DNA of 57,069 bases from Endozoicomonas sp. G2_2 (GTDB taxonomy: Bacteria > Pseudomonadota > Gammaproteobacteria > Nevskiales > Salinisphaeraceae), in assembly GCF_017744135.1 (NCBI RefSeq), contig NZ_JAGHQU010000018.1:1-57069 (forward strand). Reading direction: 5' to 3'. The position numbers and the translations under genes are program-made. The notes under the pieces were generated by a model that saw only the letters and a list, made by a program, of their open reading frames with translations, was not told the DNA's origin and ran no database searches. How positions within the stretch are numbered: position 1 is the first letter of the stretch; every line of letters starts with the position of its first letter. Shown here piece by piece: positions 50,540-57,069 of this stretch.

Positions 50540-51924
50540 AACTTCGAGTCATCACCATCGTTGGCCTGACCGTCATCGCTGCCGCCCTGCTGGTCACGCC
50601 CTACGTCGTGGGCCAGAACATCGAAAGCAGTTTCAAGGCGGAGATCGCACGCGCCGACGAGGGGATGGATTTCGACATCAGACTCGAGCGTTACGACCGT
50701 GGCTGGTTCAGCGCCGTGGCCGACGTCACCGGCGCATATGAGGGGCATCGGGTTCGCATGACTTATGACATCACGCATGGACCCTGGCCGAATCTGAATT
50801 GGGCCTCCATCGAGGGTCGCATCACCGACGCCCAGGAGCCCGACGGGCAGCGCATGGCCTGGATGTCCATGTTCGATGGTGACGACGTCGCGGCGTTGAC
50901 GCTCGACTCGACCATTCCGTTCACCGGTGGCATCGACATCGAGCTCTTTTCGCCCGCCGGTCGCGCACAGCTCAACCCGGAGACCCAACTGGTCTGGCGC
51001 GGTCTGACCGGAATGATCAGCCAGCATGGCAACCAGCGCGAGCTCCACATCGACATGCCCGGCCTGAATCTGACGGAGGGCCAGGGCATCGGCAAGATCG
51101 CCGGGATCACGATCGACGGCCATGGGGAGCGCGATAGCGCAGACGCCCCGCTCTGGAACCAGAAATTCGATGTGAGCGTGGCGAGCGTGAGCCTGGACGA
51201 TCCGACGCAGGACGTCAGCCTCAACCTTTCAGCCAGCCTCGCCCATGAAAGCAGCCCGTCTGCCGATGGTCAGACGTACGGCATGAACACCACGCTGGGC
51301 GTCAGCGACCTCACTCTGGACCCCGGCGGCCAGGAAGAGGTCGTCAGGATCAATAGTGCCGCCATCGCCTACCGTCTCGAAGGCTTCGAGACCAGCGCCT
51401 TGAATGCACTGACTGATTTCATCGCAAAGCATCAGGACAACACGCTTGACGAGACGGCGCGCCAGCGACTGCAGCAGATCATAGGCCAGGCGCTTGCCGG
51501 GAATCCGAAGCTCACGGTCGCGATTCCGCGTGTCGATTCGGCCAGAGGACAGATGCAGGCTGAGCTGAGTCTCGCACTGGCACCCAGCTCGTCAACGTCA
51601 CAGGGCACGGCCATTAACGTGGCCGCGCTGATGGACCGAATGCGCCTGGAGGGCAACACGGCCATCGACATCAGCCTCCTGCGCCAGTGGGCGTCGGCGT
51701 CCGGCGAGAACGGCCAAGTGACGCTCAAAATGCTCGACGATCTGGTGGATCAAGGCTATTTCCGTATCCAGAACGAGCAAGTCGCCTCGGACATCCAGGC
51801 CAGTGCCCAGCTGATACGCATCAACGGTCGTGTCCTGTCCGATGCCGAGCGTCGGGCGTGGCTGATGATGGCGTTCGGCGTTCTAACCGGTCTTGATATG
51901 TCCAGCGCAAGCGGCCAGCCGTGA
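50536..51924 (+). CDS. YdgA-like DUF945 family protein
   Basis: 462 residues from ATG 50536, with AAGGA upstream. An N-terminal signal/anchor (VITIVGLTVIAAALLVTPYV) is followed by the DUF945 pattern: GQNIESSFKAEI, LERYDRGWFSAVADVTG and WASIEGRI, with repeated beta-rich periplasmic sequence. The C-terminal YFRIQNEQVASDIQAS ... INGRVLS is typical. It is a periplasmic or inner-membrane-anchored protein of unknown function, widespread in gammaproteobacteria. Confidence 0.88.
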   Translation: MKLRVITIVGLTVIAAALLVTPYVVGQNIESSFKAEIARADEGMDFDIRLERYDRGWFSAVADVTGAYEGHRVRMTYDITHGPWPNLNWASIEGRITDAQEPDGQRMAWMSMFDGDDVAALTLDSTIPFTGGIDIELFSPAGRAQLNPETQLVWRGLTGMISQHGNQRELHIDMPGLNLTEGQGIGKIAGITIDGHGERDSADAPLWNQKFDVSVASVSLDDPTQDVSLNLSASLAHESSPSADGQTYGMNTTLGVSDLTLDPGGQEEVVRINSAAIAYRLEGFETSALNALTDFIAKHQDNTLDETARQRLQQIIGQALAGNPKLTVAIPRVDSARGQMQAELSLALAPSSSTSQGTAINVAALMDRMRLEGNTAIDISLLRQWASASGENGQVTLKMLDDLVDQGYFRIQNEQVASDIQASAQLIRINGRVLSDAERRAWLMMAFGVLTGLDMSSASGQP

Positions 51925-51987
51925 TCGGCGCCGCCCCGACCCTGGTTTTGATCCGCACGTCGCGCCCACACGCGTCAGGGTGACGCC

Positions 51988-52653
51988 ATGACCCAGAGAA
52001 ACGCCGCGGCGTACGCGCTCGCCCCCGGCGCGCTGACCACGCTGCTCACCGGCGCCACCCTGCTCTACCTGCTCTGCGAGCTGGCCTTCAATGCGGCACT
52101 GATCGACGCCGTTTCCGATCATCACGCCGCGGATCTGGAACGGATCGGGCGCCTGCTGGCCGGTTGCGGGGCGGGCCTCATGCTGCTGCGCCTGTTTCGA
52201 CCGACGCGACCCCGCCGCATTGCCGCGACCTTTGCCGCCGGGCTTGCCGCAGGCTATATCGCCCAGTACGCGATTCTCGAGATGGCGCTAGGTTCGGTCA
52301 CGGACCAGCAACGCAAGGATGCGCCCGACATACTGCTGCTCGAGCAGGCGCTTGCCGATCGCATCATCACCCTCGACGGGCTCGATCCGGCAATCGTCGA
52401 GTCACGTGCAGCCTATCTGAGCTTCGTCACCCTGCTCGGCTACACCTCGTGGTCACGCGAGGCCGACATTGCAACGATCGCCGAACACCGCGGCCGGCTG
52501 CGACAGCGCCTCGCGCTGGATCGCGCACATACTTGCCGATTAGCCGCCGCTGCTAACCGCAAGACGTTCGCGCAGACCACGAATCTGTGTGATCGGTCGG
52601 CGATCTCGCCGGACTGCGACATATTGGACGTCACTTTTACTTTGATTACCTGA
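51988..52653 (+). CDS. membrane protein with a replaced C-terminus
   Basis: 221 residues. Hydrophobic spans at about 13-35 (LTTLLTGATLLYLLCELAFN) and 75-97 (AATFAAGLAAGYIAQYAIL), with charged segments between. The sequence is natural up to about residue 180 (LRQRLALDRAHT). From there the frame reads the 65-bp repeat shared with 46290 and array D's leader, so the original end is lost. No family recognised. It lies downstream of the DUF945 gene, same direction. Confidence 0.5.
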   Translation: MTQRNAAAYALAPGALTTLLTGATLLYLLCELAFNAALIDAVSDHHAADLERIGRLLAGCGAGLMLLRLFRPTRPRRIAATFAAGLAAGYIAQYAILEMALGSVTDQQRKDAPDILLLEQALADRIITLDGLDPAIVESRAAYLSFVTLLGYTSWSREADIATIAEHRGRLRQRLALDRAHTCRLAAAANRKTFAQTTNLCDRSAISPDCDILDVTFTLIT

Positions 52654-52930
52654 ACTTACCGAAATACGAGCGTCGGGGCCCGGACGCGGAAAACACAAAT
52701 CCATCTGCGAATTTCGCAGGCCCCGCGGCGTAACGAACGCGCCGCCACCCGCGTCGGATAACATAGCGGGATCTGCGAGAACCGCAGATCCGAACGCGCC
52801 CTACCCACCTTCCGTGCGCGGTCAGGCTACACAATGCAATCTGCGTCGATCGCAGATCCCAACCGTCCGGCGAGAGCCGTTCGAACGGTCCGGAAAAACA
52901 CAGGTGCGTCTGCGACTTCCACAGGACCGG
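52531..52930. repeat. dyad array D (four elements) upstream of CoiA-like 2
   Basis: Leader repeat 52531-52594 is shared with 46290. Dyads start at 52703 (ATCTGCGAATTTCGCAG), 52771 (ATCTGCGAGAACCGCAGAT), 52839 (ATCTGCGTCGATCGCAGAT) and 52908 (GTCTGCGACTTCCACAG). Spacing is 68, 68 and 69 bp. GGAAAACACAA, GGATAACA and GGAAAAACACAG boxes sit 5-8 bp before dyads. Stems are 6-7 bp with 5-base loops. It lies about 200 bp before the coding part of the intact CoiA-like gene. Confidence 0.8.
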
Positions 52931-53195
52931 GGGAGCGGAGTGCGCGACGGCTCGTGTGCGCGGACATCCTCGCTTACGCCAAAACGTCCTACGAAACTCA
53001 CAATGTCAGGCGTGCATTCCTCGCTGGATATATGCGACCCGGCGAAACGATGGAATTGCCGAGTAGAGTGAAATCCCACCCGGCGTTCCTTGCGCAGCCA
53101 TCAACCGCGCCGAGGGGAAACTGAGCCAAGGCGGACTTACCATACCCCGTCATCGAGCCAATCTGACCGGCTGGGCGGTCGATAGCGACGGCCTG

Positions 53196-54179
53196 ATGCG
53201 ACATATAGAGGAGGTGGCACGCGGCCTGGCGTGCGGTTGCTTCTGCGTCGAATGCCAGCGACAGCTGGTCGCCCGTAAGGGCGACATCCGCGTCGCACAC
53301 TTCGCCCATCGCGCGAATACGGGTTGCGAACCTGGCGTGGCACTCTGGCATGCCGCACGCGAGATTCTGTTAGATGCGGCGGCCGCGGGCACACACACGT
53401 TCGCGATACCCACGGGCAATGACAAGCGACTCGGACTGACGCCCTCGAGCCAGCCCCGTGCCCAACGGCCAGCACCTGCGATCACGATCACGCTCAACGG
53501 CCGGGCGCATCAGGTGCTTCTGCGCGGCCTGTCCAATCGACGCAAACCCCGAGAACATGCAGCAACGACTGAGAAGAGACTCGAAATCGATCTGAGCGGC
53601 ATTTCGCCTTTCGAAAGCCGTCAGAGCCTGCGTGACACCATTCTTTACCGGGCACCCCGCCGGTGGCAATCATGCGAGAAACAACCGGCACCCCGCGGAT
53701 CGGCGCCAGAGCCGGCAGACCGGACACAGCCCACGGCTGCAACGCGGCAACGAGCCCAGCTGATCTGTGATGAGCTCACGCACCCCACGGCCGCCAGACA
53801 CCGGGCCCTGCCCTGGCCTTTCCTGCGCGCGCGCGGAAGGAACAAGCTGGAAGCGACAGATGCGCAATGGCGACGCGATACGGTCCAGCCCCGAATCGTT
53901 GAGCTCGTGCGCCCAGGCATCGCTCGCGATGCATCAACGTTCGAATACGCAGCCCGGGCGGCTACCCCCACCGGCGACGCATCCGTGTTGGTCGTCATCG
54001 TGCTCGGGTTAGACACCACCCAAGACGAACTCGAGCGCCGTCGTCGGTATATCACCCCGACGCTCGTGGTCCACGCACCCGCCGATGCATACGCCCGCGA
54101 CAGATCCGTTCAGCACATGGAATGGCTCGGCATCGAGACCTGGCAGGCAGCGCTCGACCACCGCTATTGGGAACACTGA
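53196..54179 (+). CDS. CoiA-like protein 2
   Basis: 327 residues from ATG 53196, paralogue of the protein at 49332. CGCFCVECQRQLVARKGDIR, HFAH and LWHAAREILLD occupy the same positions. The middle carries KRLEIDLSGISPFESRQSLR and YRAPRRWQ, the E-x-D-L-S / AP..W pattern seen in CoiA-like proteins; the C-terminus is TPTLVVHAP ... MEWLGIETWQAALDHRY. Protein-like sequence conserved with the paralogue (NLTGWAVDSDG) precedes the ATG, back to a TGA at 53124, with no standard start codon. Likely nucleic-acid related; array D upstream suggests a shared unit. Confidence 0.75.
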   Translation: MRHIEEVARGLACGCFCVECQRQLVARKGDIRVAHFAHRANTGCEPGVALWHAAREILLDAAAAGTHTFAIPTGNDKRLGLTPSSQPRAQRPAPAITITLNGRAHQVLLRGLSNRRKPREHAATTEKRLEIDLSGISPFESRQSLRDTILYRAPRRWQSCEKQPAPRGSAPEPADRTQPTAATRQRAQLICDELTHPTAARHRALPWPFLRARGRNKLEATDAQWRRDTVQPRIVELVRPGIARDASTFEYAARAATPTGDASVLVVIVLGLDTTQDELERRRRYITPTLVVHAPADAYARDRSVQHMEWLGIETWQAALDHRYWEH

Positions 54180-54561
<382 letters not shown>

Positions 54562-54963
54562 TTACCCCGCCTGAATCTTCATAATTGCCGTTCGCGTCGT
54601 GGAGACTGCATCGGTGATTCGTTCAACATGACGCGGAAGTGTAGATGCTGGTAACGCATCGTGCGGAAACCAGTCGATTGCATCAGCTTCTGCGCCAAGG
54701 CGAAGACTGCCGGCAATTCTCACGCAACGAAAAAGGGACACAAGCACTTGTTGATCAGGTACAGAATAAAGCCCCACCAGCTCTTCGACTCTTACTTGCA
54801 ACCCAGCTTCTTCTTCCACCTCCCGGACAACGGCTTCCCACGGTGCTTCACCAAACTCGACTCCGCCACCCGGCAGATTCCATGCGTCCATATCTGTCCG
54901 GTGGCATAAAAGGACGCGCGAGGCACGATCCTGAACAACTGCAAATGCACCAAGCTTTTGCAT
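54562..54963 (-). CDS. Nudix hydrolase
   Basis: 133 residues. The Nudix box is G-GVEFG-E-APWEAVV-REVEEEAGL, matching Gx5Ex7REUxEExGU, with metal-binding Glu residues in REVEEE. The N-terminal VVQDRASRVLLCHRTDMDAW and WNLPGGG are typical. It hydrolyses a nucleoside-diphosphate-linked substrate; the specificity is unknown. It lies about 50 bp downstream of the GNAT gene, same strand. Confidence 0.93.
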   Translation of the reverse strand: MQKLGAFAVVQDRASRVLLCHRTDMDAWNLPGGGVEFGEAPWEAVVREVEEEAGLQVRVEELVGLYSVPDQQVLVSLFRCVRIAGSLRLGAEADAIDWFPHDALPASTLPRHVERITDAVSTTRTAIMKIQAG

Positions 54964-55012
54964 CTTTCACCAACCCGGTTTCAGACTTTTAGCACCCAGT
55001 CCACCCATCGAG

Positions 55013-55525
55013 TTAGATCAGACTTCGCTTAAAACGCTGCTCGATCAACGGGGTCCCGGAAAATTCGAGCGATTTCTCGGCCCCATCTCGCGCCATCCCC
55101 TGCGCCTCATAAAAACTAGTCGCCCTGACGTTAGTACGCAAAACCCACAAAGCTAGCTCGGTATAATCTTCCTCACGAAGTAGTCCGCAAGCGTCCTCGA
55201 ACAGTGACTTGCCAACGCTGGAGCGCCATGAGACGGGCTCCACATAGAGCGCGTAAATTTCGCCGGCGTAAGGGCGCAATTCAGCGTCACGCGCTTGCCC
55301 AAACGCGATGAATCCACAAACAGATTCTTCATGGACGGCAATCATGACATGTGCAGCCAGGTTGCTTATAACGCGCTTCCATTCGGATTGCTGATGCTGG
55401 ACGCGCATACCGTCGAGATAGGGCTGCGGGACGATTCCCGCATACGCGCGCTTCCAACTTATCACCTGTACTTCGGCGATCGCGTCCGCGTCTAATATCG
55501 TAGCCTGTCTGCGGACAGTCAGCAT
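55013..55525 (-). CDS. GNAT-family N-acetyltransferase
   Basis: About 170 residues from MLTVRRQATILDADAIAEVQ; an upstream Met at 55597 would add an atypical leader. Motifs: VISWKRAYAGIVPQPYLDGM, GEIYALYVEPVSWRSSVGKS (acetyl-CoA loop, with SSVGKS in place of the usual RGxGxG) and NVRATSFYEAQGM near the C-terminus. The substrate is unknown. Probably co-transcribed with the Nudix gene. Confidence 0.85.
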   Translation of the reverse strand: MLTVRRQATILDADAIAEVQVISWKRAYAGIVPQPYLDGMRVQHQQSEWKRVISNLAAHVMIAVHEESVCGFIAFGQARDAELRPYAGEIYALYVEPVSWRSSVGKSLFEDACGLLREEDYTELALWVLRTNVRATSFYEAQGMARDGAEKSLEFSGTPLIEQRFKRSLI

Positions 55526-55794
55526 ATAGCAAGAAAATTTTTCGTCAGTTCCATGATGCTTGACACTACATTGCCGTAGCGCGGCAGAAACCTTCAAGGT
55601 CAGCTATTGGCCGTAATCGGACATAGAGAACATTTATCAGGTTTGCTGTCTTCGGCTCTCGATGATGAGCGGCTGAATCCAAGACGGACCACTAACCTGA
55701 TTTGTTCGTACCAACACATTCACTTGTTTGTGGACGGTCACGAATGGCTGGACTCCAAACAGGTGTGCTACTCCATGTTAGGAGGCGGTTGGAT

Positions 55795-56652
55795 TTAGAC
55801 AGCCCGAATCGCGCTGCGAATGGAGTCAGCCGTTCGATTGATAGGCATCGAGCACACACCTGGCGCGTGGCATACAGTGATGGAGAACATAGGCAAGGTT
55901 GGCAGCCCCGAGTCGGACGCAAGCACTTGAAAGTCTGATGGAACCACGGATTCCAGGCAGACAGTTATTGCCACATCCCCGGCGACTGAAGCCATGGCGG
56001 CTTCGAGATCGCCATGCTCGAATCGGTGAACCCATGGAATGTTGTTCTTTCGGAGTGCCTCGAAAACCGAGGTACGGAATACACATCGCTCACTGACAAG
56101 CGACAGCGGCAACGGTCGCCTCTTGTAGGCCTGACCGCCGGGACCGGCGACCCAGACTAGGCGTTCTGAGATCAATCGATTTTCATTCGCGTCATCCCCG
56201 GGGGCCTCCAGAACCGACACATCGATATCGCCCGAAATCAACAGTGCTTCGAGCTCGGAAGAAGTGCCGCTGTGTATCGACAACTCGATGTTCGGATCGG
56301 TCGTCGACAGCGACGTCAAAATCGAAGGCATGTAGCGGCGAATGAGATCGCAAGGAATGCCCAGTCGTACGGGGTCGGCTTCCTTATAGCCTGCTGTTTC
56401 GGCGAGAAAACGATCATTGCGCTCTATCATTTCTTCGGCGTAACGCAACAATCGGGTGCCGTCAGGCGTCAGTTCTAATCCGTGATGATGTCGGTGCAGC
56501 AGACGTTGGCCCAGAAACGCTTCTAGGCGTTTGACCTGCTGACTCACGGCGCCCTGCGTCAGATGCAGCGCATGGGCCGCTTTGGCCATACTGCCGTAGT
56601 TCACAACCGCAGCATAGCTGCGCAGAAGACGAATCTCGAGATTCTGTGGCAT
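55795..56652 (-). CDS. LysR-family transcriptional regulator
   Basis: About 285 residues from MPQNLEIRLLRSYAAVVNYG. The HTH is SMAKAAHALHLTQGAVSQQV KRLEAFLGQRLL, followed by an effector domain (PVRLGIPCDLIRRYMPSILT, SELEALLISGDIDVSVLEAP). The target gene is not evident; nothing intact is divergent from it. Full length. Confidence 0.9.
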   Translation of the reverse strand: MPQNLEIRLLRSYAAVVNYGSMAKAAHALHLTQGAVSQQVKRLEAFLGQRLLHRHHHGLELTPDGTRLLRYAEEMIERNDRFLAETAGYKEADPVRLGIPCDLIRRYMPSILTSLSTTDPNIELSIHSGTSSELEALLISGDIDVSVLEAPGDDANENRLISERLVWVAGPGGQAYKRRPLPLSLVSERCVFRTSVFEALRKNNIPWVHRFEHGDLEAAMASVAGDVAITVCLESVVPSDFQVLASDSGLPTLPMFSITVCHAPGVCSMPINRTADSIRSAIRAV

Positions 56653-56689
56653 CGCCTTGTCCCGAGGCTTTAGCAAGCCTAATAGCACC

Positions 56690-57069
56690 TATTATAAACA
56701 TTCGATTTTCGTGCGCGCTTGCACGTTACAACATCAACCCTGTTCAGGCTCTTAATTAGGGGCAAGTGAGGTGGGCGTTGCTGATAATTCTCGTCTTGGT
56801 CGCTACCGCTCGCCGGCGAAGCGAGGGCGTCGGCCACGGCATCAGGCACCCAATGTGTGGGGCAAAATTAAGTTGCTTTCGGTATTGCGACCAGCTTGGC
56901 CAGCCTGGGGCGCCAGCTGGCGTGGGCTGGGCAGTTTTTCACGGGAGCTACGCTCATTTCTGGTGTATGAGCGATTGAAGGAGGCGGCACCCACCTGCTG
57001 AAATTAGTAAGACCAATCACTGATTTCAGACGACAGAAGAGGTGCCACCACCATGCGAGACGATACGAC
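56690..57069 (+). mobile_element. terminal region resembling an IS fragment
   Basis: No gene is complete here. A frame ending at 57001 reads VWGKIKLLSVLRPAWPAWGA ... FLVYERLKEAAPTC. Then comes GAAATTAGTAAGACC, AGAAGAGG and an ATG at 57053 whose frame runs off the end and, on circular closure, continues in frame into 1-89. I read this as part of an uncertain transposable element whose other end is at about 90-130. Confidence 0.35.

Noticed and set aside
52700-52930. CRISPR array
   Set aside because: Spacing is regular, but the repeats are only ~19-bp dyads that differ from each other. The intervening sequences are homologous between arrays rather than unique, and no cas gene is present.

Overview
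The window is about 57 kb of accessory DNA from a high-GC proteobacterium, probably a halophilic or marine gammaproteobacterium. Salinisphaera-like is only a guess from protein flavour. I recognise no rRNA, tRNA, core chromosomal operon, replication initiator, ParA/ParB pair or conjugation genes. Insertion sequences, IS scars, gene fragments, toxin-antitoxin genes and a KfrA-like remnant make it read as a plasmid or a large island. The last 17 bases open an ORF that continues in frame into base 1, so the sequence may be a linearised circle, or its two ends may lie in copies of one IS.

Layout. 1-9.9 kb: a Tn7-like transposition module. tnsA, tnsB and tnsC run leftward in a tightly overlapping operon. 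tnsB is split by a precise IS481-family insertion and tnsC is cut by an IS3-family element. Beside them lie two small HTH regulators and two different TniQ/TnsD-family target-selector genes. 10-15.6 kb: a ChaN-like secreted protein, a Xre/ParS antitoxin with a dead RES toxin, a second plasmid-type HTH protein, and three paralogous membrane microproteins of 31-32 residues. 15.3-18.7 kb: a repeat array and a KfrA-like coiled-coil gene broken by an IS66 element. 18.8-28 kb: a YafQ/DinJ toxin-antitoxin pair, a truncated molybdoenzyme, DJ-1/GlxA/oxidoreductase genes, and a MocR-regulated GNAT/azoreductase/AhpD-like cluster ending in a small MITE. 28.4-30.7 kb: a second IS66 copy, apparently identical to the first.

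30.7-35.8 kb is the most interesting locus. It holds a WYL-type regulator, divergent from an MBL-fold hydrolase translationally coupled to a single polypeptide that fuses E2-like, E1/ThiF-like and JAB/JAMM domains. A multi-pass membrane protein lies beside the regulator. This looks like a ubiquitin-like conjugation/deconjugation system of the anti-phage type, with no separate Ubl gene visible.

36-47.5 kb is metabolic cargo: panB with a divergent LysR gene, an XRE-cupin regulator divergent from a lactate-permease-family transporter, EamA transporters, OsmC, and MarR with an MFS transporter. IS3 scars and truncated lysR and pgeF genes separate them. 47.6-54.2 kb holds two CoiA-like genes and a third in ruins, together with repeat arrays. 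Each array consists of four dyad-symmetric 19-bp elements spaced almost exactly 68 bp apart. Three arrays and one partial copy occur in the window, one also at 15.4 kb. 54.5-57 kb: Nudix, GNAT and LysR genes, then the terminal mobile-element remnant.
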